DNA from: an uncultured Mollicutes bacterium
GTDB lineage: Bacteria > Bacillota_I > Bacilli_A > ML615J-28 > CAG-313
Length of the DNA stretch: 64,000 nucleotides
Reading direction: 5' to 3'
Assembly (NCBI GenBank): GCA_900539265.1
Contig: UQBM01000007.1
Location: forward strand, 7,888-71,887
The notes under the pieces are model-generated. The model had not been told where the DNA came from. It was given only the letters and a program-made list of their open reading frames with translations, and made no database searches. How positions within the stretch are numbered: the stretch's first letter is position 1; every line of letters starts with the position of its first letter. Shown here one piece after another: positions 18,572 to 27,296 of this stretch. The translations under genes and the position numbers were made by a program.

Positions 18572-21529
18572 TTAGTGTTTTTTTATTTTCCTATAAAGGA
18601 AAAATCCCAAACCCAAATTAAATAAAACTAATACCAATTGTAAATTATCACTATTTTTACAAGATTTACAATTATTATCATTAGGCTCTCTATTTTGAAC
18701 TGATTGAGTAGTAAAATTATTACTTTTAATCACAACTTCATAATAAGAATCTTTAACAATCAACTCTAAATAACCATTATTTATTTCATTTGTTGGTAAT
18801 TGTATATTGAAATTAAGACTATTATCATTAAGGTTTATCTTTTCTCTTTGATTATTTATTACAAGATACAAATCATATTCTAGATTTTCATTATCAGTTG
18901 GCAAAATAATTGAACCTTTTAAATTTTCTCCTATTACTAAATTAGATTTTTCTAATTGAATGCTACCACCAACTGGTATAGTATTTTCAATAATCGAAAA
19001 TTTAATAGAGGTTGTTGTAGTTGATTTATACCCATTACTTGCAATTATTTCAATATAGCAATTAGAAGATGTGATATTTAATGCTTCAATTTCAAATTCA
19101 TTATTTATTGCTTGATTAAAACTATTCGTAATATCGTATACTTTATCATCTACTTTTAAATTCACCAAAAAAGTAAGTGGATAACCTTCTATATCATTTA
19201 TACCACTATAACTTATTTTAATTGGTTCATGGCCTTGATAAATCTCTTTATTTAATAAAATTTCTCCTGTTGTTGGTGCAAACTTTTCTATTAAGTTAAA
19301 AGTTTTGGAATCCACAATAGTTTCTAATTCACCATCTGAAAATATAATTCTAAATTTACAATTTGAAGTTTCATAAAGATAGGATTTCCAAACAAAATTA
19401 ACAATATTATCATTTATAGTTACTATTGGCTGAATATTTCTTTCAATCCCATTTTCTACCATTTTAAAAACATATGAAACAAGGTCATGATTAGGATCTG
19501 TTGGCAATTCAAATTCACCTATAATATTACTACCAGCCTTTATATTTTCTTGATAATCTATAATCATAATATCTGTTGAATTAGGAGCTAAATTTGGTTG
19601 TTTATTATCTAGATTGATAAAAGTTACATTATCTGATACATAACCATTTTTAGAAACAGGAACTAAATAATAATTATAATTATCATCACAAGTTCCTAAA
19701 TTTATTGATAATCTTTTATTTTCCTCATATCCTGCATATAAAATATCCATTCGATATTCAATTTTATATTTATCAAAAACCTCATTTTTTGGAACTCTAT
19801 AATATCCATATGCTCTAGCACCATTTATTGCATTAAAACTTAAAATTAAATTTTGTTCCGAAGTTTCTTTTAATGAATAATCTGAAATTTTTAAATTATA
19901 GGAATCATCTTTACCAACTTCAAGTGGGAAAACCTTATTATTTGTCCATAAATTTTTAAAAACTGACATTCCTGCTTTTCTAATTGTTTCCGCATTAGGA
20001 TATGAAGAGGTAACATCATTACCAAGAATTTTATATAATATTTCATATGAATATACAGCTGAACCCTTAATCACATCATAATGTTTATTGTATCTAATTT
20101 GATCAGTTATTTCTATAGAACGATAAAATTGATCAGGATTATCACGATATTTATAAATACCATGAGCAATATATAATCTAATATCTTTCTTTCCTTCCTC
20201 TTGCCTTATCGCATTAATTCTTGTAACCTGTTCAGCCCACCAATCAACAACATCTGCATAAGGTGCATAAGGATCTTCAAATGCATAATACACTTGAGGA
20301 GCCACCCAATCAACTAATCCTTCTTCTACCCATTTTAAAGAATCTGCATACAAATCGGAATAAGTACTATAAGCATATTCCGCTGTATTCGAACCATTTT
20401 CACTACATCTTGTTGAACCTGCACTACAATATTCTGAATTAGAGCGCCATACAGCGGCAGGTTTGCTACCAAACTCTACACATTTTCCTGTTTTTTCATT
20501 ATATTCATCAATCGCTTTACGAATATTACGCATCATAATATTGATATTTTCTCTTCTAAAATCACCAAGATTTAAACTTGCTTCCATACCATAAATCCCA
20601 TTCTCACCAAAAACATCTTTACCATAGTTTTGAGGATCATCAAGGTATTCATAATAATTAGGCCAATCATTCATAATATCTATTCCTGATTTCGTGTATG
20701 TGCCTTTACCAACAAAATTTGTATTTTCTAAATCACTTGATGTTGTACCTTCTAAATAAAAATAATCATCAAAATGAAGGCCATCAACATCATAATTTTC
20801 AACAATTTCCATAATAGTATCAACAATAAATTTTTGAACTGCAGGCTCACTAGGATTTAAGATTAGTTTTTCATCATAACTTCCTGCAACTACATATTCA
20901 GGGTGTTCTTTTGCAAAATTTCCTTCAGCTAAATTTGCTAAAGCATCATGTTTCATTTGTACAAGTTCAGTTACAGGAAGTGATAAAGCACTACCATTTG
21001 TGACATACGTTTCTGTTGTAACCCTAAAAGCATTCATCCAACACATAAAACGAAACCCTCTTTTATGAGTCTCATCAATCATCCATTCTAACGGATCCCA
21101 TCCTGGATTAACACCACTACCAACTAAAAATTGACTCCATGGATTAAGTTCTGACTCATAAAAAGCATCATTAGATGGTCTTACTTGAAAGAAGATTGTA
21201 TTCATACCAAATTCTTCCATTCTATCTAGAATACTTAAAAATTCATTTTTATAATCTATAATGGCCTTCTCACTTAACCCATTTTGTTTAGAAATAGCAA
21301 TATTATAAACAGTTGCAACCCAAACTCCTCGCATCTCTGCATAAGCATTGTTATATTCTTTAATAATTTCAACTAATTCGTTTGTGCCATAATGCCTTAC
21401 GCCAGTTGGATTTTTAGTAGTCGTTAAAACTCTAGTTTCTTCCTGAGCTCCTACTACAAAAGGGCATAGTAAAAATAAGATCAAAGTTATAATGAATATT
21501 GGTTTTATAAAAATGTTCTTATAATTCAT
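18572..21529 (-). CDS. Large secreted GHL10 hydrolase-like protein with C-terminal anchor
   Basis: 985 residues. Signal peptide (about 8-29, VVGAQ), GHL10 domain (about 55-520: RGVWVATVYNIAISKQNG, NTIFFQVRPSNDAFYESELN, GVNPGWDPLEWMIDETHKRG, VDGLHFDDYFYLEG, EFGSKPAAVWRS, WVAPQVYYAFEDPYAP), then several Ig/fibronectin-like beta domains to about 940. It ends in NCKSCKN, a hydrophobic helix and YRKIKKH, the same kind of tail as the 843-residue paralogue. It overlaps the PIG-L deacetylase gene by 11 bases, so the pair is coupled. Surface enzyme for amino-sugar glycans or cell-wall fragments (inference). Confidence 0.85.
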   Translation of the reverse strand: MNYKNIFIKPIFIITLILFLLCPFVVGAQEETRVLTTTKNPTGVRHYGTNELVEIIKEYNNAYAEMRGVWVATVYNIAISKQNGLSEKAIIDYKNEFLSILDRMEEFGMNTIFFQVRPSNDAFYESELNPWSQFLVGSGVNPGWDPLEWMIDETHKRGFRFMCWMNAFRVTTETYVTNGSALSLPVTELVQMKHDALANLAEGNFAKEHPEYVVAGSYDEKLILNPSEPAVQKFIVDTIMEIVENYDVDGLHFDDYFYLEGTTSSDLENTNFVGKGTYTKSGIDIMNDWPNYYEYLDDPQNYGKDVFGENGIYGMEASLNLGDFRRENINIMMRNIRKAIDEYNEKTGKCVEFGSKPAAVWRSNSEYCSAGSTRCSENGSNTAEYAYSTYSDLYADSLKWVEEGLVDWVAPQVYYAFEDPYAPYADVVDWWAEQVTRINAIRQEEGKKDIRLYIAHGIYKYRDNPDQFYRSIEITDQIRYNKHYDVIKGSAVYSYEILYKILGNDVTSSYPNAETIRKAGMSVFKNLWTNNKVFPLEVGKDDSYNLKISDYSLKETSEQNLILSFNAINGARAYGYYRVPKNEVFDKYKIEYRMDILYAGYEENKRLSINLGTCDDNYNYYLVPVSKNGYVSDNVTFINLDNKQPNLAPNSTDIMIIDYQENIKAGSNIIGEFELPTDPNHDLVSYVFKMVENGIERNIQPIVTINDNIVNFVWKSYLYETSNCKFRIIFSDGELETIVDSKTFNLIEKFAPTTGEILLNKEIYQGHEPIKISYSGINDIEGYPLTFLVNLKVDDKVYDITNSFNQAINNEFEIEALNITSSNCYIEIIASNGYKSTTTTSIKFSIIENTIPVGGSIQLEKSNLVIGENLKGSIILPTDNENLEYDLYLVINNQREKINLNDNSLNFNIQLPTNEINNGYLELIVKDSYYEVVIKSNNFTTQSVQNREPNDNNCKSCKNSDNLQLVLVLFNLGLGFFLYRKIKKH

Positions 21530-22205
21530 CTTTCACCTCTTTTTTATGATGTTTTAAAACATTAAAACACTGAGCATATTTTTTTCTTGATAAAGCCCCA
21601 CGACATCTAGCCAAAGATGTATAGTAATCATAATAAGCAAAATCTTTGCTATTCATGGCAAACCATTGTGTATGTAAAGCCTTAGCCCATAAATCAAATC
21701 CTTTAGTTATATCAACATAAATGTAGGGATCAAAATCATTATCATCTTCCCAATTTTCACAAAAATAAACAGGAGCATAGTGGCGAAGCCCTTCTTGATT
21801 ACCAATTACACCAGCAATGAATTGAGCATCTTGAACGATATAATGTGTATTATTGTGATCTTTATGCATACTAGAATGCCAATGTGTGACAATAATATCT
21901 GGTTTATACTTAACAATTATTTCCGCAACTTGTTTCCTTACTTCATCATTATTAGGAAGTTCTCCATCTGCATATTTTAACACTAAAGCCTCACCATTCA
22001 TTAAATTCATAAATGCTTGAGCCTCATTTATTTTTTGTTTACGATATTCTGAAACCGATAAATGAGCAGGATTACCACGTTCACCTGCAGTTAAAGCAAG
22101 TGTAATATTTTTACCACCATCTAAAGCATTCGTCGCCATTAATCCCCCTGCTGTAAGTTCCATATCACCGATATGACCACCAATTGCTAAAATCGTTTTT
22201 CCCAT
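21519..22205 (-). CDS. PIG-L/LmbE family N-acetylglucosamine deacetylase-like protein
   Basis: 228 residues. The metal site is recognisable though altered: AIGGHIGDMELTAGG takes the place of the usual AHPDDE, and VTHWHSSMHKDHNNTH is the second motif with H-x2-D-H-like spacing. The family removes acetyl groups from GlcNAc-containing molecules; bacillithiol and sugar-salvage enzymes belong to it. It sits between a serine hydrolase gene (19 bp away) and a GHL10 gene with which it overlaps, supporting a role in amino-sugar breakdown. The exact substrate is unknown. Confidence 0.8.
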   Translation of the reverse strand: MGKTILAIGGHIGDMELTAGGLMATNALDGGKNITLALTAGERGNPAHLSVSEYRKQKINEAQAFMNLMNGEALVLKYADGELPNNDEVRKQVAEIIVKYKPDIIVTHWHSSMHKDHNNTHYIVQDAQFIAGVIGNQEGLRHYAPVYFCENWEDDNDFDPYIYVDITKGFDLWAKALHTQWFAMNSKDFAYYDYYTSLARCRGALSRKKYAQCFNVLKHHKKEVKDEL

Positions 22206-22224
22206 TTTATTTATCCTTTCTATC

Positions 22225-23298
22225 TTATTTAAACTTGTAATAATTTGCCATTATATAATTTGCAATTTTACCTCTTGCCTCAATATGAGCGGAGATATTT
22301 CTTGTTGGATGAACACGATTAGTTAATAAACAAAAACCTATTTCATTACTTCTGTCAATAAAGATACTAGTTCCTGTAAAACCAGTATGATGAATTGTTT
22401 GATTACTAGTTAAATCACCACTTGAACTAGCAAAGCCTCCAATTAGCCACCCTAATCCTCTTATAGTGCCATTGCACATTACTCCACTTTTTTCATGAAC
22501 TTGTGGTGTAAACATTAAATCAATGGTTGTTGGCGATAAAATTTGTTGATTATTATATTTACCATTATTTAAAATCATTTTAATAAAATGACTTACATCT
22601 TCAACTGTTGAAAAAACTCCAGCATGGCCTGCTACCCCGTTTAACAAAAAGGCCATTTCATCATGAACACTACCTTTAATGATTCCTTGATACAAATTAT
22701 CATTTCTAAGTTCTGTTGGTGCACATCTATTAAGATCTTTAGGATTATATGTAGTATCAATCATATCTAACGGCAAGAATATTTTTTCTTTAATTACTTC
22801 ATCTAATGGTTTTTTTTCTATTTTTTCTATAATCAACCCCAACAAAACATATCCCAAATCAGAATATTTAATTTTCGCACCAGTTTCATAGACCAATGGT
22901 GTAGAAAAAATTTTTTCATATACATCTTTAGCACTTTTCATTACTAAAAGTCCACTAATTCCTTCTGGAAGACCAGAAGTATGAGTTAGCAAATGCCAAA
23001 TTGTAACTTGTTCATATGCAAACTGTGGTAAATAGTTTTGAACTTTAGAAGCAGTTCTAATCTTACCCTCTTCCATTAATTTAAAAATACAAGTTGTGGT
23101 AGCAAGAACTTTTGATAACGACGCCATATCATATATTGTATCAATAGTATTTTTTTGAATACTTGGAATTAAACTTTTATTACCTACACTTCCTAAATAT
23201 GTCTGTTTTGGTGTCACAATAGCATAATTAGCACCTGGAAAAGCACCATTTTTTATTTCCTCTTCAATTATTTTTTTTAATTCTTGTAATTCTTTCAT
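22225..23298 (-). CDS. Class C beta-lactamase-like serine hydrolase
   Basis: 357 residues, no signal peptide. The SxxK motif is S60-L-S-K63 in YDMASLSKVLATT, the second motif is Y-S-D in KYSDLGYVLLG, and the third is HTGFTG. The fold includes esterases, D-amino-peptidases and the YbbE-type proteins linked to muropeptide salvage in Bacillus. Its place with PIG-L, M19 and GHL10 genes favours peptidoglycan or amino-sugar recycling rather than drug resistance. It follows tyrS after about 20 bp and is probably also read from that promoter. Confidence 0.82.
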   Translation of the reverse strand: MKELQELKKIIEEEIKNGAFPGANYAIVTPKQTYLGSVGNKSLIPSIQKNTIDTIYDMASLSKVLATTTCIFKLMEEGKIRTASKVQNYLPQFAYEQVTIWHLLTHTSGLPEGISGLLVMKSAKDVYEKIFSTPLVYETGAKIKYSDLGYVLLGLIIEKIEKKPLDEVIKEKIFLPLDMIDTTYNPKDLNRCAPTELRNDNLYQGIIKGSVHDEMAFLLNGVAGHAGVFSTVEDVSHFIKMILNNGKYNNQQILSPTTIDLMFTPQVHEKSGVMCNGTIRGLGWLIGGFASSSGDLTSNQTIHHTGFTGTSIFIDRSNEIGFCLLTNRVHPTRNISAHIEARGKIANYIMANYYKFK

Positions 23299-23318
23299 TT
23301 CTTATTGCAAATAAATTT

Positions 23319-24551
23319 TTATTTATGTTCAATTAAATAATAATTTTTCTTTCCCCTTCTTAATACTGTATATGTTTTACCAATAGCCTCATTCTTTCTA
23401 ATAATAAATGCTAAATCTTTTTCTTGATTTCCATTTACTAAAACTGCACCACCATTTATAAAATCACGAGCTTCTCGTTTTGAGGAGGCTGCCTTTAAAT
23501 TTACAAGAGCATCTATTAACAATATATCTTCTGATAATTCAATCTTCGGTAATTCTGCAAAAACCATTTCAATTTCTTCTTTTGAAAGATTCGCTATTTT
23601 TCCACTAAATAGAGCCTCACTTAATTTGACCGCTTGTTTATAACTTTCCTCACTATGAATCATTATTGTCATTTCTTTAGCAAGAGCCTTTTGAGCAACC
23701 CTCAAATGTGGTTCTTTATTAAATGATTCCTCTATTTTTTCAATTTCTTCTTTTGAAAGAAAAGTAAATTGTTTCAATTCTTTGATTACATCACTATCAG
23801 GAGTGTTAATCCAAAATTGGTAAAAAGCATATGGTGTTGTCTTTTTAGCATCAAGCCATATCGCACCCCCTTCGGTTTTTCCAAATTTAGTTCCGTCACT
23901 TTTTGTAAATAGTGGTACCGTAACACCATATGCTTCAGCATCAGCACCATGAATTTTTCTAATCAATTCAAGTCCTGATGTAATATTACCCCATTGATCT
24001 TGTCCACCAATCTGTAATGTACATCCTTCTTGAACAAACAAATGTTCAAAATCTAGTGCCTGTAAAATCTGATAAGAAAATTCTGTATATGATATTCCAC
24101 TATCAAGCCTTGATTTAACAGTATCCTTATTTATCATATAATTTACATTAAAAAATTTACCATAATTTCTTAAAAAAGTCAAAATATCAATATTATAAGT
24201 CCAATCATAATTATTTACCATTTTACATTTAAATAATCTCTCAACTTGTTTATATAAACTATTAGCATTATAATTTAACTGTTCTTTGGTTAATAATTTT
24301 CTTTCAGCATTTGGTTTAGGATCACCAATTGATCCTGTTGCACCACCAATTAAGAAAATTGGTTTATGTCCATATTTTTCTAATCGTTTAGCAAAAATAA
24401 AGACTAATAAGTGACCAACATGCAAACTATCACCAGTTGGATCAGTTCCAAGATAAAAGGTTAATTTATCATTATTAATTTTATCTATAATTTTTTCATC
24501 AGTAATATTGTGAATTAATCCACGCCATTTTAATTCTTCAAATAAATTCAT
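23319..24551 (-). CDS. tyrS: Tyrosyl-tRNA synthetase
   Basis: 410 residues, the normal length. Class I signatures: HVGHLLVF (HIGH motif) near residue 42 and KFGKTEGG (KMSKS motif) near residue 226, with the tyrosine/tRNA-specific segment GGQDQWGNITSG. The C-terminal S4-like RNA-binding domain (SKREARDFINGGAVLVNG) is intact. It charges tRNA-Tyr in the cytoplasm. Expression is controlled by the T-box leader directly upstream, so it should rise when uncharged tRNA-Tyr accumulates. Confidence 0.97.
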   Translation of the reverse strand: MNLFEELKWRGLIHNITDEKIIDKINNDKLTFYLGTDPTGDSLHVGHLLVFIFAKRLEKYGHKPIFLIGGATGSIGDPKPNAERKLLTKEQLNYNANSLYKQVERLFKCKMVNNYDWTYNIDILTFLRNYGKFFNVNYMINKDTVKSRLDSGISYTEFSYQILQALDFEHLFVQEGCTLQIGGQDQWGNITSGLELIRKIHGADAEAYGVTVPLFTKSDGTKFGKTEGGAIWLDAKKTTPYAFYQFWINTPDSDVIKELKQFTFLSKEEIEKIEESFNKEPHLRVAQKALAKEMTIMIHSEESYKQAVKLSEALFSGKIANLSKEEIEMVFAELPKIELSEDILLIDALVNLKAASSKREARDFINGGAVLVNGNQEKDLAFIIRKNEAIGKTYTVLRRGKKNYYLIEHK

Positions 24552-24559
24552 TGTAATTT

Positions 24560-24780
24560 TTTCTCCTTTTATAATAATAAAAAATCGTCCTTAAAAATAT
24601 TTAAGGACGAAACAATCTAGTTCCGCGGTACCACCTTAATTCAAAAGTAATCTACAATTACTATTTGCACTTTGGAAAACTATAATCAAAAGTACTTTTG
24701 ATATCCGATATAATTCAATTTCTTATTTGCTAAACTTTTCACCACCCAGCCTAGTCTCTAAATTTTTCCTTTAAGAAATC
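24560..24780 (-). promoter_or_regulatory. T-box leader of tyrS
   Basis: The conserved T-box is at 24619-24638 (AAGGTGGTACCGCGGAACT on the minus strand). Just after it is a terminator: CGTCCTTAAA, short loop, TTTAAGGACG, then six Ts. A longer antiterminator pairing with the T-box is the alternative fold. Upstream are Stem I-like segments including a palindrome around AAAAGTACTTTT. The expected specifier is a Tyr codon; a UAU in GAATTATATCGG is a candidate, but I could not fold the stem with certainty. Confidence 0.9.
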
Positions 24781-24782
24781 TA

Positions 24783-25868
24783 CTATTTTGTAGATTGACG
24801 CCAAACAATGCTATAATCTACATTTTTATTTATTTCAATTTTTTCTTCTAATAATCCTTCATCTTTATCATCATTATGTTTAAAGTCATTATAATATTCT
24901 TCCTCTAACTCCGCCTCATGCATTAAATCAGTAAGTAAATCCATCGCGACTTCCCCAATTTCATAAATCGGTGTATTAATACAAGTTAGAGTTGGCCTTG
25001 ATAATTCTGCATACTTAGTATTTTGAAACCCGATTACTTGTAATTCATCAGGAATTGAAATATGTAATTGTCTTGCTACATTGATAAAAGATACTGCCAT
25101 TGAATCTCTTACAACAATTGCTACATCTGGATACTCATCTTTAAGAATTTCATAGTATGACTTTTCATTTAAATAAGTTTTTCCTGAAACATTAATAATT
25201 CGTGGTTCTAATCCAGCTTCTTTCATTGCAGTTTCATAACCTTGAACTTTTAAATCATTAACTGCATATTTCTTAATGGTGGAGATAATCCATATTTTTT
25301 TATTTCCTCTTTCAATCATCTCTTTAGTCATTTCATATGCAGCCTTTTTATAATCAATTGCTACAGATGGAATTTCAGGATCACTACATACTGTATTAGT
25401 TAAAACAACACTAACACTCGATTCTTTAATAATTTCTAAATATTCATCAGCAATTTCATCATTAATATATAAAATACCATCTACTCCAGAAGACATAACT
25501 GTACGCCAAAGTTCTTGTTCTTCATTAACTGGATTTTCACTATTACTACTATTATTAACAAATAATCTAATCAAATATCCTCTTCTAATAGCTGTAGCAG
25601 CAATTCCATCAACCATTCCAGCAATTGAACTACGCGTAAGTTCGGGAACAACAACAGCAACTGTTGTAGATTTTGAACTAGCTAATCCCTTAGCATTTAA
25701 ATTAGGTTTATATCCTAGTTCTTTAATAATCCTCTCAATTTTTTCACGAGTAGCAGGTTTTACTTTTTCAGGATGATTGAGGACTCTTGAAACCGTAGCT
25801 AAAGATACACCAGCTGCCCCAGCAACATCATAAATCTTATTAGGACTTGTGCGTTTATCACCTTTCAT
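24783..25868 (-). CDS. LacI-family regulator, CcpA-like
   Basis: 361 residues. The N-terminal DNA-binding part reads KIYDVAGAAGVSLATVSRVL followed by NHPEKVKPATREKIERIIKE, very close to CcpA, including the hinge NAKGLASSKSTTVAVVVPE. The sugar/co-repressor domain keeps CcpA-like blocks (EIPSVAIDY, IPDELQVIGFQNTKYAEL, PIYEIGEVAMDLLTDLM). There is an acidic insert near residues 320-345 that CcpA lacks. CcpA binds cre sites with HPr-Ser-P to regulate carbon use; two cre-like sites are in this window. It has its own promoter and is followed by the tyrS leader. Orthology to ccpA is likely but unproven. Confidence 0.85.
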   Translation of the reverse strand: MKGDKRTSPNKIYDVAGAAGVSLATVSRVLNHPEKVKPATREKIERIIKELGYKPNLNAKGLASSKSTTVAVVVPELTRSSIAGMVDGIAATAIRRGYLIRLFVNNSSNSENPVNEEQELWRTVMSSGVDGILYINDEIADEYLEIIKESSVSVVLTNTVCSDPEIPSVAIDYKKAAYEMTKEMIERGNKKIWIISTIKKYAVNDLKVQGYETAMKEAGLEPRIINVSGKTYLNEKSYYEILKDEYPDVAIVVRDSMAVSFINVARQLHISIPDELQVIGFQNTKYAELSRPTLTCINTPIYEIGEVAMDLLTDLMHEAELEEEYYNDFKHNDDKDEGLLEEKIEINKNVDYSIVWRQSTK

Positions 25869-25892
25869 AGCTTTACCTCATTTCATATTTAC

Positions 25893-25921
25893 ATTATATC
25901 ACAAGTTGATTGAAATATCAA
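25893..25921 (-). promoter_or_regulatory. Promoter of the CcpA-like regulator gene
   Basis: TTGATA (25916-25921), 17-base spacer, TATAAT (25893-25898) on the minus strand, about 25 bp before the start codon. Confidence 0.75.
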
Positions 25922-25947
25922 GATATTTTGCAAATTTTTATGAAAAT

Positions 25948-27219
25948 TTATTTGGTATTTTCATATGTTAATTTTTTAATTAAACGATTTGTAACACCAG
26001 CCCCTAAGAAAACCCATACATCATCTAATTGACCAACTAATTTTAAACATTCATCATCATATCTATAAAAATAATTAAAGGATTTATCAATCTTTTTTTG
26101 CAAAATGTTATTTTTATTTTCTCTTTTTGAAGTAAAAACATCTAAAATATAAACTTTATCAAATTTTTTTAAAACTTTAATAAAATCATTTTTAAAATGA
26201 AGTGTTCTTTCATATGTATGTGGTTGAAAAATCACATTAATTTTCTTTGAAGGATACATAAGTTTTAAAGTTTCATATAAAGATTTAATTTCTGTTGGAT
26301 GATGAGCATAATCATCAATAATCGTGCTATTTTTAAATTGATAAGTTGAAAGTCTTCGTTTAGGCAATTTTCCTTCATCGCTTAAATAAGGCCTTTTTTT
26401 CAACAGAATTGCTACCATATAACTAGAAACATAATTATAAATCATATGGCGCCCTAAATAAGGAACTTTTAAATAAATATTGTTTTGATATGTAACCTGA
26501 ATATAATACCCTTTTGTAGTGGTACTAAGAATTTTGATTTGAATATCATTTTTTTTATTAAATCCATAGGTTAATTTCTTGGAATGTTTGATTCTTTTAC
26601 CCCAATAATCATCACCATTTACTAAAACCATTTTAGATTGATTTGCTAATTTTTGAAAAGATTGAAATAATTGTTTTTCGCTTTTATAAAAGTCCGTATG
26701 ATCTAACTCAATATTAGTAATTATTAGCAATTCTGGATGGTAACTTAAAAAATGTTCTTTATATTCGCAAGCCTCTAAAACTAGTAAATCCGTATCAAAA
26801 CTTCCACCTTCACCATCACCAATGATATAGTTACATTCTTTTTTTAAAAAATCAACAAGCAAAAAAGAAGTTGTTGTTTTGCCATGAGTTCCCGAACATG
26901 CAATAATTTTTTTATTTAATTTTTGGCCAATAAATTCATGATAATATAAATAATCATTCTTTTGATTAATTATTTCATCTACTTCTACGTTATTTTTATC
27001 AAAAGCATTGCCAATAATATAAAAATAATCCTTTGTAATATTCACACGATTAAATGATTTAATTTCAATTTTTTGTTCTTTTAAGGCATCTTCGGTAAAA
27101 TAATATTCATCTACATCACTTCCAACTACTTCATTTCCTTCTTCTTTTAACAATTTTGCAAGACTTGACATCCCTGTTCCTTTAATGCCAACTAAATAAT
27201 ATTTATTAATGCTTTGCAT
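25948..27219 (-). CDS. murC: UDP-N-acetylmuramate--L-alanine ligase
   Basis: 423 residues, slightly short for MurC (430-460). The N-terminal dinucleotide-like loop GIKGTGMSSLAKLL and the ATP loop GTHGKTTTSFL are clear, with the central IITNIELDHTDFYKS and the C-terminal IDDYAHHPTEI and NVIFQPHTYERT motifs. It adds L-Ala to UDP-MurNAc in the cytoplasm, the first step of the peptidoglycan stem peptide. Its presence shows a walled organism. It stands alone between a regulator and an ABC gene rather than in a division cluster. Confidence 0.95.
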   Translation of the reverse strand: MQSINKYYLVGIKGTGMSSLAKLLKEEGNEVVGSDVDEYYFTEDALKEQKIEIKSFNRVNITKDYFYIIGNAFDKNNVEVDEIINQKNDYLYYHEFIGQKLNKKIIACSGTHGKTTTSFLLVDFLKKECNYIIGDGEGGSFDTDLLVLEACEYKEHFLSYHPELLIITNIELDHTDFYKSEKQLFQSFQKLANQSKMVLVNGDDYWGKRIKHSKKLTYGFNKKNDIQIKILSTTTKGYYIQVTYQNNIYLKVPYLGRHMIYNYVSSYMVAILLKKRPYLSDEGKLPKRRLSTYQFKNSTIIDDYAHHPTEIKSLYETLKLMYPSKKINVIFQPHTYERTLHFKNDFIKVLKKFDKVYILDVFTSKRENKNNILQKKIDKSFNYFYRYDDECLKLVGQLDDVWVFLGAGVTNRLIKKLTYENTK

Positions 27220-27296
27220 TTTATCACCTACTTTAATCTATGACAATAGTCTACAATTGGTGATATTTTATTCTTTATAATTATTTAATAATACAT

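Noticed and set aside
22225..23298. Antibiotic-resistance beta-lactamase
   Set aside because: It has no signal peptide, the second motif is Y-S-D, and its neighbours are sugar and muropeptide enzymes.
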